From assembly GCF_901472535.1 (NCBI RefSeq), contig NZ_LR590470.1, positions 1,922,001 to 1,986,000 on the forward strand: a DNA stretch of 64,000 nucleotides, in the 5' to 3' direction. The notes under the pieces were generated by a model. The model saw nothing but the letters and a program-made list of their open reading frames with translations. It had not been told where the DNA came from and did no database searches. The position numbers and the translations under genes are program-made. This document shows positions 36,817 through 50,071 of this stretch, in pieces (the stretch's first letter is position 1; each line of letters begins with the position of its first letter). Source of the DNA: Sphingobacterium daejeonense. Lineage in GTDB: Bacteria > Bacteroidota > Bacteroidia > Sphingobacteriales > Sphingobacteriaceae.

Positions 36817-37503
36817 TTAATAAAACACTTTGGGAATAATAAAAGTTTGGTTTGGAGTTTTTAGCTTGTTATTTCTCGAATCAAGCCCATAATCATAGGC
36901 CATTTTAATAGCAGAGCTCAAGTTGGAGGTTCCTGAATTTTTCAATCAGATTTTTCCTATGAACTTTCCACTGTGTGCGGGCTAATAAATATAGTTTTTC
37001 TGCAATCTGATTGGTTGTTAATCCCATTGCTGCAACAGCTAGAATTTCTTTTTCCCTTCGAGTTAGTTTAGGAACACTTTTGAGTTCGATAGAATTCTTT
37101 TTATCAACGATCAGTTGGGTCTGCTTACATCTGAATTTATTGCCTTTTAGAATTTCTTGTATTCCCAATAATATTTCTGTAACCGATGCATTTTTTGAAT
37201 ATATCCATGAGCACCCTCTTGAAATGCACTGTTTATTACTGCATATTCATTGTGTACACTTAAAATAATAATCTTTAGTTCGGGATTATTTTTAAGTAAA
37301 GGAGCAATCAATTCAAGGCCATTGGCGTCGGATAAATTTATATCGAGGAGCAAAACGTCAATTTTAGTGTTATTCAAAGCATTTCTCAATGCTTCCGCCG
37401 TAGGATAGCAACCAACAATATTCAAGAAAGTTTCTTGGGCCAGAATGTTTTTTAAACCTTCTGAAAGAAGGGGATGGTCATCAGTTATTGCTATGTTAAT
37501 CAT
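36817..37503 (-). CDS. NarL/LuxR-family response regulator (several frameshifts)
   Basis: About 225 residues from the ATG at 37503. The receiver domain has INIAITDDHPLLSEGLKNIL and the phospho-acceptor Asp in VLLLDINLSDANGLE. A frame break lies near 37185-37190 (GYIQKN). The output domain then reads PKLTRREKEILAVAAMGLTTNQIAEKLYL...HRKNLIEKF, a LuxR helix-turn-helix. Further indels between 36920 and 37000 scramble the recognition helix and last residues; corrected, the frame runs AIKMAYDYGL and ends near 36817. It overlaps the 3' end of the sensor kinase gene by 8 bp, forming a two-component pair. Confidence 0.8.
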
Positions 37504-39760
37504 GGTTGATTGATTTTGGGATAAATATGTCAAAGCTACTTCCTTGCCCCAATTCTGATTGTACTTGAAGGTTGCCTTTAAGGAAGTCCACTCTAGATTG
37601 AATATTGAAAAGTCCTGCTGTTTTGTTGTTTTTTATCATACTGTTATCAAAGCCTATTCCATCATCTTCCACTGTGATATGGTATTGTTTTTCCTCTTCT
37701 ACTATTTGAATTATGATTTGGGAAGGATTTGCGTGCTTTATGGCATTGTTAACCAACTCTTGTATTATTCTATAAATGATAAGTTGCTGTTCGCTGCTAA
37801 GTTTGTTTTCATAGTGTAGGAACTGAACATCCACTTCAAGTTCTTGGTTTGACATTCTAGCAGCGTAGTCCTTCAGTGCTTCCAAGAGTCCATATTTTTC
37901 AAGAAGGTCAGGAGTAAGGTTATGGGCCACTCGTCTCAATTCGTCCACTGCCATGTCGAGGTGTTTGATACCTTTATCCATTTTAAGTTGAAAGTCTTTG
38001 TTTTCCGGTTCTCCTGCAAGTGAGAGTTGGAGCTTGGTTCCGGACAATAATCCTCCCAAACCATCATGCAGGTCACGTGCTATTCTTGATCTTTCCTGTT
38101 CTTGGCCATCAAGGAGAGCCGTTAGCATATTGATTTTGGTGTTTTGTCTTTCTTGTTCTAGAGCTAGTTGGTGTAAGTTTTCTCGTTGAAGCATATGCTT
38201 TGACCTTTGACGATAGGCATATAAAAGCAATGCGAACAATAACCCTACAGCTAAAATTAGCGCAATATAATATTTGTTAATTTTATCCTTAAATAGGATT
38301 TCTTTTTGATAGGTACTGATTTGTTGAGCTTTATTTTGATCTTCGAGTTTTGACAATTTCAATTCTTGTCTTTTTTTTCTGAGGTTAGTTTGGACAGTGT
38401 TAGTTCTTGTGCTTGGTTTTCCTGTGCCAATCTTAGGTTTTCCAAGTCCTGTTTTTGTTGGATACCCAATGCCTGCATGAGTTTGATCTGTTGCTCTTTT
38501 TGTTCTGCCTCAATCTGAAGGTTATTCAGCTGTTGATCCTGTTTGCCTTTTTCATATTGAGCTTCTAAGCGTTTACTCGTACTGAGTTTTTCCTGATCAT
38601 AAATGCTGGTAAAAATATTTGCATATTCTTTGTAGAATTTTAATGCTTCCTCATTATTACCTTCTTGCTCGCTGATATGAGAAAGGCTGAGGTAAATATT
38701 CATCAACACCTGTTGATCTTGAACTTGGCTTTTATTTATTTCAAATAATGATGAAAGGAGATGTTCTTTTGCTTTATTCGTTTTTTCCATCTTCCAAAGC
38801 AATTTCAGACAGGATGCCATGAGATGATGCCACCAGATTAAATTGTTTTGTTTCCGTTGCTTTTAATCGAGCCATCTCAGCATATTTAATGGCCTTGTCC
38901 CTGTATTCTTTTGGATAGAATTTATAATAAAGATGGGCAAGGTTATTGGCAACATACGCCAAATTGGATGGGATTGGCATAGACCCCATATTATCTTGAT
39001 AAATTTTCAGTGCTTTCAAATAGGAATTCTCCGCCAGATTTCTGTATTTAGTATCTTCCGGTGAGTCCAAGAATTTTTGTTCATACATATAACCTAAAGA
39101 CATGTAAGAATCAAAAATGGTCATTGGGTCGTCCTGTTTGATTGCTAAATTCAAGGCCAATTTGCTGTACTTTTCCTGCAGCTCAAATTCGTTCCAATTG
39201 GCATAAATGGATGTTAATTCTTTGTAGACATTGGCTTTTCTGCTTATCAATGTATTGGATTGTTTGGCTTGGTCAAGGTAGCTCAATGCTATCATAAATT
39301 GCTTTACAGCTTCACTTTCCTGTTGTTCACGTGCTAATATCCAGCCATAGCCGTAATAAACATAACCTTTAGTTTCAATGTCCTTGCTGCGGTCGACTAA
39401 TGCTTTTGCTTTTAAAATAGATAACCTTGAATTCAATTTATCATCAGCAATCAATTGATTGATTGCGAGAATTGTGTTCAGGTAAGCTCCATATTTTGTT
39501 TCTGAAAGTTTGTTGGTAAATACTAGGTCCTTTTTGAGCAGTTCAAACGCTTCGTTTTCTCGTTGATTGAAAAACAGTGCTTGAGCAAGTTTTCCAGTAA
39601 TAAATACTTTTTCAGGATCGCCGGGTTTGAATTGTCGATATTCTTCTTCGAGTTTTGAAAGAAGATCTTGTGCGTAAATGTCCGAATGATTTAGGGTCAA
39701 CAAGAAAAACGAGAATAATAAGGACCAGAGATATTTTTGTTTTTCTATTATTTTTATCAT
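37496..39760 (-). CDS. TPR-containing sensor histidine kinase (two frameshifts)
   Basis: About 750 residues. A signal peptide (SLLFSFFLLTLNHSDIYAQ) leads into a periplasmic tetratricopeptide region of several hundred residues. A coiled coil, one membrane helix (YYIALILAVGLLFALLLYAY) and a HisKA_3 kinase follow. The phospho-His is in RIARDLHDGLGGLL. The ATP-binding N box is ELVNNAIKHANP and the G box is VEDDGIGFD. Frame breaks lie near 38775-38820 and in an A8 run near 38366. It pairs with the response regulator that overlaps its end. Kinases of this architecture sense unknown cell-envelope or metabolic cues in Bacteroidota. Confidence 0.85.
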
Positions 39761-39849
39761 TCTTAAATCATTTATTTAACCCCCAAAATTAAGCAAACAG
39801 AGCCTAAATTAATAGGCACTGTTTTTAAATTCAAGGGTAGTTGCTCATA

Positions 39850-41221
39850 TTATTCGATATCTACTTTTTCACCTTTGATATTGATGAAAATCATTTCACC
39901 ATCTTTGGTTTCTACGGATGCGTGTCCATCATCAAAATTAGTGGCAGCCGTGAATTGTATAGGAATCACTACTTTTCCAAAATTGTCAATAAATCCATAA
40001 TTATCTCCCTTTTGAACCAAATGGACAGGGTCGGTTTCAGAAAGGGCAATTAGGTCGTAATCGTCGCTAACCGGTTTATTGGTTTTGATATTATATAGGT
40101 TATAATGATCCTCATCTGTGGTCACAAACACTTCATCGTTAAATTCCATAATTAAGGGGTAGGTGATAGGGACGATCAATTTTCCATTTTTATCTACAAT
40201 ACCATATTTTTCATCTTTATTTACTGAAACATAGCCTTTGTTCATATGACTGACCATATCATATTCTGCGTTAATTATTGGCTGGTCAGTTGCAGAGAGG
40301 ATTCCATATTTTTCTCCTATACCATAAATATATTGTTGATTGATCTCATCATAAGAAAGGAAGTCATATTTAAATGGGATTTTTATGTTTCCATTCTTAT
40401 CCATTGATCCAAAATTTCCTTCTGCATCAATTACCGTTGTAATTCCACCCTTAAAATAATCAAAGTAACCATACTCCGCTTTCGTTATCTGCTTATCGTT
40501 TTCATCTTTTAGGCCAAGGTAGTTTTCAGATTCGTCATAATACAAAAACCTGTCCTCATCAATCTGCGTATCTGCACCAATGGCGGAATCTTCTGTCTCC
40601 TCATCTTCTGTTTCCATTTCAAATTCAGTATAGGTTTCAGGTATTTCAAAGAAGTTCGTTGGAACATTTTCTTGATTGATATCAACTGCCTTAAATCCAT
40701 TTTTGCCAATCATAACTTCTAAAGCTGCACCGGGAATATTTTTCAAGAATGAAAATTGGCCCCAATAAAGAACAGGGATTTTATCGGTATACCAGATTTT
40801 GATCAAATTATCTTCATCATCTAATTCCGGATCTATCTTCACAATTGCTAATTTGCAAGGGTATCCTGCTATATTCTTGGTTTCACTCGAAAGTTCAAAT
40901 GGTAAATTTTCATTTTCTGAATTATATGCATCATTGTTTTCCTCTTCTAAAATGTGATATTCTTCAGAAGGAGCAAAGAGGAGGAAAGATTTATTATTTG
41001 TTTTATTTAGGATCTGAGCGCCGTTATCTTCTTCATTGGTCACGACCTTATTGAAAGAATCGTTTACCCATGCTCTGAGATTAAAATTGCTGGAATTTTT
41101 ATCCAACGTTTGACCTTCTGCAATTGATAAATAATCAATTTTAAATACTTTCAATGATTGTGCTTGTGAGGTTAGGGTGGCATCCCGCTAATAATAATAT
41201 CGTATTCAATATTCTTTTCAT
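39850..41221 (-). CDS. WG-repeat secreted protein (frameshift in the signal peptide)
   Basis: About 456 residues. The open part from 41154 contains four or more WG-type repeats in its C-terminal half (EKYGILSATDQPIINAEYD, EKYGIVDKNGKLIVPITYP, DNYGFIDNFGKVVIPIQF). The N-terminal half is unrelated and contains an acidic linker. Upstream, a start at 41221 (MKRILNTILLL) joins in a second frame to TSQAQSLKVFKID, giving a signal peptide with cleavage near SQA-Q. One indel in 41180-41190 separates them. WG repeats are predicted to form beta propeller-like ligand-binding structures. The function is unknown. Confidence 0.75.
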
Positions 41222-41666
41222 CCTTGTAATAATTATTACACAAAAATCGAAAGATTTCTGATTGAAAACATCCCTGATAACAGCTAATTTTTACGTCGAA
41301 GGTTCCTGCTTAAAAAGAAAGGTTTTTTAAGCAAATAGGAGGAGGGATAAAAAGAGAACGCTTTCAAATAAATTAATAGTTGTGACATGTTGATTGATTG
41401 TAACAGTTTTGATTTAATTGATGTTTTTTATCCAATTAATCTATTTAGTTGGGATTTATAAGATATTATAAGTCAATTGTATAAATTACATTAATATAAA
41501 ACATACAATTACTTAACATTAAATTAATATAGAGTTCCTGTTTAAAAACCTTTATAAACATAAAATTCTATTATTTTTGGCCGATAACTTTTTAGAAATT
41601 ATTATACGTTACTAAACTTTTTACATCTAATTTTTCCTACTCTATCAGGAGAAAAAACAATCAATC
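41222..41666. other. Gene-free upstream region of the first SusC
   Basis: An AT-rich 445-bp gap between divergent genes. It should hold promoters for both sides. I see no gene, no clear TAnnTTTG element and no strong hairpin. Confidence 0.6.
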
Positions 41667-44600
41667 ATGAAGAAGAATTACGCTTTTCTATCCATTTTGA
41701 TGGGATTGAGTTTATGTTCATGGGCAGATTCAAGGCCGGCTTTTTTATCAGAGAATTTAGGTCTCAAGCATTCTGTCTATAAGCAAGAAACTATCCGAGG
41801 ATTAGTCCAAAGCTCTACTGGTGAGTCTATCGCTGGAGCATCTATTAGAAATCTCAGTACCGGCAGTACAGTTCAATCTGATGCCGAAGGAAGGTTTGAA
41901 ATTGCGGGTCAGGTTGGCCAACAATTGCGGATTTCCATTATTGGTTATGAAACTCAAACGTTATCGATCAGTTCGTCTACGATGAATGTTCAACTGGCTG
42001 CGAGCGATGAGGCCTTGGAAGAGGTTGTTGTTGTCGGTTATGGCACCCAGAAGAAGGTGAATTTGACGGGAGCAGTTGCTACGTTAGGGGGCGAGGAGCT
42101 TGAAAGCAGGCCAATTGCGAATATTGGTCAGGGATTGCAAGGTCAATTGCCAGGATTGACAATCAAGAACAATAATACAGGTCCGGGGGACTCCGCGCCT
42201 CAAATCCGTATACGCGGTATTGGTACATGGGGAGATGCTAATCCATTGATCGTAATCGATGGGATTCCTGGTGGAAATATGAACATCCTGAATCCGGATG
42301 ATATCGAGAACATTTCTGTTCTGAAGGATGCTGCTTCATCTTCTATTTATGGTGTCCGTGGTGCTAACGGAGTTATTTTAGTAACTACCAAAAAAGGAAA
42401 ATCTGGAGCACCAAGCCTGAATTTCAGCAGCTATTATGGATGGCAAACTCCTACAGCGCTGCCTAAATTCCTGGGTTCTGTTGATTACATGATTCTGCAG
42501 AATGAAGCAAATGAGAATGCAGGCCAGGGTCCGACTTATTCTGAGGAACAAATTGAGATTGCCAGAAATGGATCTGATCCTAATTATTTTGCCAATACCA
42601 ATTGGATCGATGAGGTTTATAAGAAAAGTGCTCCTCAACAGAACTACAACCTGAGTTTGCAGGGTGGATCTGACAAAACTAGTTATTACGCATCCTATGG
42701 ATACTTGGGAGAAGGTGGTTTGGTTATCGGTGATAACTTTAAAGCAGGCCGTCACAATGCAAGGCTAAGAATGAGTACTGAGATTTTGGACCGTGTTCAA
42801 TTAGATGGTAATCTGGGTTATGTTGACCGCGGAACTTATGGTTCTGCATCCGGTAATGATCCATTATCTATGGCTACTTCCATACGTCCTTTGGTACCTG
42901 TTCATTTCACGAATGGAAGTTGGGGGCTATCATGGTGGGCAGAGCAATCCAGTAGCTATTGCAACCGATGGTGGTACGAATAACTTTACTTCACAAGAAA
43001 TCACTGCGAACATTTCTGCTACCATCAATCTGATGAAAGGATTGGACTTGCGTGGACAATATGGCTTGGTGAAATATAATTCGAAGAGAAATAGGTTGTT
43101 GAAGACCATTAATTATTATAGTCCTGATGATGATAAATTAATTTATCAATCGAACTTCCCGAACAGTATCCGCATGGACCACTATTCACAGACTTATCAG
43201 ACATTTGTTGGAACGGCAACTTATAGGACTTCTATTTTAGATAAACATAATATCACAGGTCTATTAGGGTATTCATTGGAGGAAACTGTAGGAGCAGATT
43301 TTTGGGCATCTCGCCAGAATCTACCTGTTCAAGATCTTGAATCATTGGCAGTAGGTACAGAAAATCAATTAAACAATAGTTCAAGTACACAGAATGCATT
43401 GATGTCCTTCTTTGGGCGTTTGAATTATGATTATCAGAGTAAGTATCTTCTTGAAGGAAACTTCCGTTATGATGGGTCATCCCGATTCCATCCTGATGTT
43501 CGTTGGAACTGGTTTGGTTCATTTTCTGCTGGTTGGGTTTTCTCAGAGGAAGCATTTTTCCAAGACTTGAAGAGTTTCTGGAATTTTGCAAAACTTAGAG
43601 GTTCATTCGGTACGCAAGGTAATGATAAAGTAGGCCGTGATTTCCCTTATATGGCAACTCTTGCATCTGTTCAGATTACTAGCAACAACCCTATAGGAGA
43701 TGAAGGTCAAGTTGGATTTAGGCAGACCTTTATTCCTAATAGATTTATTACTTGGGAATCGTCCGAAAAAACGAATATCGGTTTAGATTTAGCTTTCCTG
43801 AACAGCAGATTGAGCGTAACAGGAGAGTACTTTATCAATAACACCAAATCAATTATCCTTAATCCGCCTTTGCCAGATGTAATCGGGGTTGGTACTGGTT
43901 ATCCAGCGCAAAACTCAGGTGAAGTTCAGAACAAGGGTTGGGAAGTTGTTGTAGGGTGGAAAGATAAAGTTGGTGAATTAAGCTATTCAGCAAACTTCAA
44001 CCTATCGGATGTCAAGAACAAGATTACAAAACTGGAGAATTATGCTACCAATCTCGGCGATAAGGTTCGTCTAGAAGGATATCCATTGGATGCTTTTTAT
44101 GGCTTTGAGGCAGATAGGATTGCACAAGAGAGTGATTTTACCGTTGTGGACGGTAAGTATGTTCCAAATTTCCCATTTCAGAAGGGTGATTTAGTTGCTC
44201 CTGGAGATTTGATTTATGTACCACAAGATCCTGATGCAACAGCTATCACAGCATTGAATGACCGTGTTATTTTAGGGAGTGATATCCCACGTTATACTTA
44301 TGGTTTTAGGGGAGATCTAGCCTACAAAGGTTTTGATTTCAGTTTCTTTCTACAGGGGGTAGGCAAGGCAGATGGATACTTAGGTGGTTCAGCACGTCAT
44401 CCATTTATAAACAACAGTGCTATGCCACAAGAGATCCACTTGGATCGTTGGACTCCAGAAAACACTGATGCTTCGTACCCAAGATTGGTTTACATGCGTA
44501 CGCACAATACACGTTTGTCTTCCCAATGGATTGAAGACGCATCTTACCTAAGATTGAAGAATATCCAATTGGGTTACACTTTCCCGACCGACTGGATGGA

Positions 44601-44766
44601 AAAAGTAAGGGTTTCTAAAATGAGAATTTTTGTTTCTGCGGACAACTTATTCACGAAAACGAATTTCTTTTACGGTTATGATCCGGAAATCCCATCAGGA
44701 AATACAGGGAACTTCTATCCACAAGTTAAGACCTATGTTGTAGGTATCAATTTTAACCTTAAATAG
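41667..44766 (+). CDS. SusC-type TonB-dependent outer-membrane transporter 1 (one frameshift)
   Basis: 1032 residues after correction. The signal peptide is MKKNYAFLSILMGLSLCSWA. A carboxypeptidase-regulatory-like domain (IRGLVQSSTGESIAGASIRN...) precedes the TonB box region EEVVVVGYGTQKKVNLTGAV near residue 120. The plug contains VLKDAASSSIYGVRGANGVILVTTKKG. The barrel ends in YPQVKTYVVGINFNLK, with the typical C-terminal aromatic strand. The only break is an extra G in the G5 run at 42922-42926; removing it restores GSWGYHGGQSNPVAIATDGG. It imports a nutrient captured by the adjacent SusD. No glycoside hydrolase or sigma/anti-sigma pair is nearby, so the substrate is unknown. Confidence 0.9.
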
Positions 44767-44774
44767 TTTTAGAC

Positions 44775-46452
44775 ATGAAATTATCATTCAATAAAATAAG
44801 TAAGATCAAGATTGCCATCTTCATGATGGGCATTGGTACTTTGAGCAGCTGCAGTGATTTCTTGGATCGCGTTCCCGAGGATGAGATCGTTGATGAAACT
44901 TACTGGCAGACTCAGGAACAGCTAGAAATGGCAGTTACTGGGATTTACTCCAGAGTAAAGGCTAAGAATATCGTCGATATGGAAAACATGGGTGAGAATA
45001 CCATGTGGCCAACGACAACCGAATACAAGGATATTGGATCTGGGGTTTTTCCAGTTACCCAACCCACAGTTGACAATGAATGGCGCAATATGTACCGTGA
45101 TATCCGGGAGTCGAATGCCTTCTTGGCGAATTATGAGCGTGCTCAAGAAACCGAACCAGGTGCAAATGCACGATTAGCCGCAGAAGTCAGGGTAATCCGT
45201 GCGCTAGGGTACAGCTTTTTGACTTCCTTTTACGGAGATATTCCTTTGGTATTGGTTCCTTTGGATCCCGATGATCCTCAATTATATGAGGGTAGAAATT
45301 CTCAAAAAGAAGTTGTTGATTTTCTTTTAAAGGAGTTGGATGAGGCTGCGGCAATTTTGCCTGAGAAAATTCCTTCGGGCAAGGATTTGGGTCGTGTAAG
45401 CAAGGGGACAGCCTTGGCTCTGAAAGCTAGAATTGCTTTGGCTTATGGCCGTTATGATGTGGCTGAAAAGGCTGCTAAGGACGTAATGGATATGGGCGTA
45501 TATAAATTGTACAGCAACGGCGATCCAAAAACAGCATATTACGATTTATTTACCCGCAATGGCAAATTGGCATTAGGAAACAATAAGGAAACATTGTTTG
45601 CCCGTTTACACAAAATGGATGTCATTATGCACAACTTGAGCAGGGAGATTCAAGTTCCAGATCAATTTGCTCGTTTCGTTCCTACAAAATCTCTAGTAGA
45701 TTCTTATCTATGTATTGATGGGTTACCGATTGAGAAGTCTCCATTGTATAAAGATGCTACTTATGAGGATGTTTTCAAGAACAGGGATCCAAGGATGACT
45801 CAGACGATCCTTACGCCAGGTGATAAATGGGGTGGCCGTTATGATGGCAGACCAGTTTCTGAGAATGCCGATCCAAGTATTTTTATGGTTCCGAAATTCA
45901 CTCAGGATGGTCGAGGTTCTGTTACTACAACGGGATATTATTACAAGAAATATGTAGACCTTTCTGCTGTTCCAAATTACAATCGTGATGATAATGATAT
46001 CCATCATATCCGTTATGCTGAAGTGTTGTTGACTTATGCAGAAGCAAGGATGGAACAAGGGAAATTAACGCAAGATGATTTAGATAAAACTATTAACCTA
46101 TTGCGTGACCGTGTTTGGGATGAAACACATGGAGTTAAGTTTCTTGGCCCAAAATGGCATGGATGTACGCACGGAAATCCGTCGTGAGCGAAGGGTAGAG
46201 TTGGTTTTGGAAGGACAGCGTTATTTTGATGTTAGAAGATGGAAAGAAGGAGATCGCCTTGGTAAGGATATCGAAGGAGTTAAAGCTTCTTGGTTTCCTT
46301 CATTGGCAGGTTCTGCTTACAGGAAAAATGCTCAGGGCTTTTTGGTGGTTCAATGGAACCGCGCATTCGAAAGTCCTAAGAATTATTTGTGGCCAGTTCC
46401 ACAAACCCAAATTGACAGAAATCCAAACTTAGGACAAAATCCAGGCTGGTAA
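44775..46452 (+). CDS. SusD/RagB-type nutrient-binding lipoprotein 1 (frameshifts near the 3' end)
   Basis: About 558 residues. The lipobox is IGTLSSCSDFLDRVP. The N-terminal SusD helices include YWQTQEQLEMAVTGIY and AEVRVIRALGYSFLTSFYGDIPLVL. The C-terminal part has RYAEVLLTYAEARMEQGKLTQDDLD, RRERRVELVLEGQRYFDVRRWK and NPNLGQNPGW. Indels in the segment near 46110-46160 switch the frame. It starts 8 bp after SusC1 and forms the surface lid of that transporter. Confidence 0.9.
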
Positions 46453-46472
46453 TTTTTTGAAGGATTTTTTGG

Positions 46473-46507
46473 AAAGGGCTGTTCATTTGTGACAGCCCTT
46501 TTTTTGA
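46473..46507 (+). terminator. Terminator of SusC/D pair 1
   Basis: AAAGGGCTGT (46473-46482) pairs with ACAGCCCTTT (46492-46501), followed by T. The sequence from the SusD stop to the terminator is nearly identical to that after SusD2. Confidence 0.85.
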
Positions 46508-46814
46508 AAAATTTTTGAAAAAATTTTTAGAAAAAATCCGATGATTTTTAGGAGTGTCACTTAGGTTAATTAAAAATATTTTATGTATTAATATTATTAC
46601 AAAATAGAAAATAATTAATTATATAGTATAATTCAACTGATTTACATTTGTTTAAATACTATATAATCGAATGTTTAAATTTGTTATTTTTGTATTATGT
46701 TTATCTGATCAATAACAAATTTTTAACAACTTAATTATTTGGTAACAAATAATTAATCGTAAACCAATATTGTAAAACCTTTCTTTGCACGCAAGGAAAC
46801 TTATACTTTAAACC
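46508..46814. other. Gene-free upstream region of the second SusC
   Basis: A very AT-rich 307-bp gap between two paralogous operons. No gene or hairpin is obvious. Confidence 0.6.
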
Positions 46815-49800
46815 ATGAAAGAAACTCTGCCTTTGTGCCCATTTTAGTGGGCCTTTCACTGCTTTCGTGGTCTGCCGCTCATGCTACTTACAGGCATGTT
46901 GACTTAGACCGGGCTTATGTGATCAATCAAAACGTTATTAGAGGAAAAATTACTTCAGAAACTGGGGAAGTTTGTTGTTGGAGCATCTATCAGCAATATT
47001 TTCTTTTAGGTTCCAGTACCCAGACTGGATGAGAATGGGAATTTTGAGATATCTGGATCTGTTGGTAATGAACTTAGGATTTCGATGGTTGGATTTACTA
47101 CCAAAACTGTTACAGTAACAGGTAGCCAAATGAATGTTACCATTGTTGCATCAGATCAGAACCTTGATGAAGTAGTCGTTGTAGGTTATGGAAAGCAAAA
47201 AAAAAGTAAATTTAACGGGTGCTGTAGCACAAATTGATTCGAAAGTTTTACAAGATCGACCGGTGGCAAATGCAACACAGGCCTTACAAGGAGCTGTACC
47301 AAATCTGAATATAAATTTTTACAAACGGTAGGCCAGGAGGTGAAGGAAAAGTGAATATCCGTGGGTTTGCTTCAATTAACTCTGCAAACGCTGCTCCTTT
47401 GGTATTGATAGATGGAGTTCCGGTAATATTAATACTATCCAATCCAAAGGATATCGAATCTATTTCAGTTTTGAAAGATGCTTTCTGCTGCTGCAATTTA
47501 TGGTGCTAGGGGAGCATTTGGAGTAATGCTAGTTACTACTAAAAAAGGACAAGCAGGGAAAATGACCATTGGTTACAGCAATAATTTTGGAACCTCAGAT
47601 CTAACCGTCAATACAGATTTTATAACTTCCGGTTATGACGCTGCAAGACTAAATGATGAAGCATTCTTGAGAGCAACGGGGGAATAGTTATACAAACTAT
47701 ACTGAGGATGATTATGCTGAATTATTAAACGAAAAAATGATCCCTCATTACCTTCCGTAGTTATCCAAAATAGAAATGGAAAAGATCAATATGTGTATTA
47801 TGCAAATACAGATTGGTGGAACGAATTTTATCGTGATAAGATGAATTCAATGGAGCATGCCTTGACCTTCTCCGGTGGTTCAGAAAAAATGGACTATTAT
47901 ATTTCTGGTAGGATGTATCAAAAAAGGAGGATTGATGAAATCCAACAAGACAAATTTGAAGGGTACAATTTAAGAGCTAGACTTAATGGTCAAGTAACTG
48001 ATTGGTTGAAAGTCAGCAATAATTCGCAATCAATTATCAAAATTATACATTTCCTGGATGGAATAGTGGTGTAGATGCAAATAATAACTTTATATCTACA
48101 ACTGTTCATGCTTTACCTTCTTATGTCCCCAAAAACCCTGATGGTACAGCCACCTATAGGACGGAATTGAATAATTATAATATAGGAGACGGCATTATGG
48201 CAGATTTACTATATGGTAAATCAAAAGGTGGAGAGAAAGAATATGAATTTATCAATTTATTTGAAGCTGTTGCTCAAATAATGCCAGGCTTGACAATCAC
48301 CGGAAATTATACATTTACTTATAATCCAATTGATAAATTCCAGAGAAGGGTTCAAGCTCCTTGGTCAATTTACCCTGGAGAGATTAGTTATTTAGGGAAT
48401 GATCAATTGGTAGAGAACCTTGAGCACTATAGAAAGCATTCGTTAAATATCTTTGCGAATTTTAATAAAAGATTTGGTGATCATAATATCGGAGCTACTG
48501 CTGGATATAACCAAGAATTAAGTTTATGGCGTAATGTTGGAGGTACGCAAACTAACCTTTTATCGGAGGATCTTAATGATTTCAATTTAGGTACTGGTGT
48601 ACCTTTATTAAGAGGAGGTGAGGAATCTTGGGCATTGCAGGGATTTTTCGGTAGGATCAATTATGATTTCAAAGGGCGATATCTATTGGAAGTAAATGGA
48701 CGTTATGATGGTACTTCCAAATTCCCGAGTGGTCAACGATATGGTTTTTTCCCTTCATTTTCTGCAGGATGGAGAATTATGGAAGAGCCATTTTTAGAGT
48801 CGGCCAAACAATTTGTTAATGAAGCTAAATTAAGGGTTTCCTATGGCTCTTTGGGTAATGCTCAAGAAGCATCACCTTATGGTTATATTCCATTGTTAGG
48901 AGCTGGAAATGCAGCATATATTATGAACGGTGGTCGGGTGCAATACTTAAGTTCTCCTTCACCTATCTCTCAAGACTTAACCTGGGAAAGAACAAGTACA
49001 CTGAATTTTGGAGCTGATTTTGAATTTGCACAAAACAGATTAACCGCCTCATTCGATTATTTCATCCGTGAGACATTAGATATGTTGATTCCAGGAAAAA
49101 CTCTTCCGGCAGTTTTTGGAGCTTCATCACCGAAAACGAACGCGGGCGATTTAAGAAATGTGGGATGGGAGTTATCAATGGCTTGGAGAGACCAGTTTGA
49201 GTTATCTGATAAGCCCTTTGGATATAGTTTTGGTTTAGGATTGTCTGATTCAAAAGCTGAGATTACGAGATTCGACAACCAAGAATATCTATTGAACAAT
49301 TATTATGTAGGTCAAACATTGGGTGATATTTGGGGATATCGAATCGATGGTTTATTTCAATCCAATGAAGAGGCTGCTAATTGGGGAGTGAATCAAGACC
49401 GTGTTGATGCCCGTCGCTTGTCAGCTCCTGGTGACTGGTCAAAACTGCAAGCTGGAGATATTAGATTTGTTGATCTCAACGGCGATAAAGCAATTAATGA
49501 AGGGAAAAACACTTTGTTTGATCCTGGAGATCAGGTTATTATCGGAAATAGCAGAGCAAGATATACCTTTGGAGTTAATCTAGGAGCCAACTGGCAAGGT
49601 TTTGATGTGTCGGCATTTTTCCAAGGAATTGGTAAGCAAAATTGGTGGCCAGGTTCAAATGCAGATAAGTTCTGGGGACCATATTCTAGACCATACTACT
49701 CATTTGTGCCTCAAGATTTTGAAGAAGATGTATGGACCCCTGAAAATCCAGATGCTTACTTCCCGTTATTAAGAGGATATATCGCATTAGACGGTAACAG

Positions 49801-50068
49801 TTCATTAAATGTTAAATCAGATCGTTATCTACAGGATCTAGCTTATATAAGGTTGAAGAACTTGACCATTGGTTATTCACTTCCTATATCAGTGATGAGC
49901 AAATTAAAATTGAGCAATGCACGGATTTACCTTTCTGGTGAAAATCTATGGACAGCAACTAAACTTCGTTCGAAATATATCGATCCGGAGCAAGCTGCCC
50001 AAGAATCAAATGGTAGGGCATATCCATACTCTAGAACTTTTTCATTCGGACTTGACTTTACATTCTAA
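46815..50068 (+). pseudogene. SusC-type TonB-dependent transporter 2 (about nine frame breaks in its first 1.3 kb)
   Basis: From 48167 to 50068 the barrel is open and intact, ending in YSRTFSFGLDFTF. Upstream, fragments of one protein appear in alternating frames: a signal peptide (VPILVGLSLLSWSAAHA), the carboxypeptidase-like domain, the TonB box (DEVVVVGYGKQKK near 47167), plug pieces (GKVNIRGFASINSANAAPLVLIDGVP) and SAAAIYGARGAFGVMLVTTKKGQAGK. The breaks I could resolve are mostly one extra base, such as A9 instead of A8 near 47205, T5 instead of T4 near 47320 and an extra T near 47482; one is a missing G near 47423. If these are sequencing errors the gene is functional. It is a close paralogue of transporter 1. 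Confidence 0.8.
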
Positions 50069-50071
50069 ATC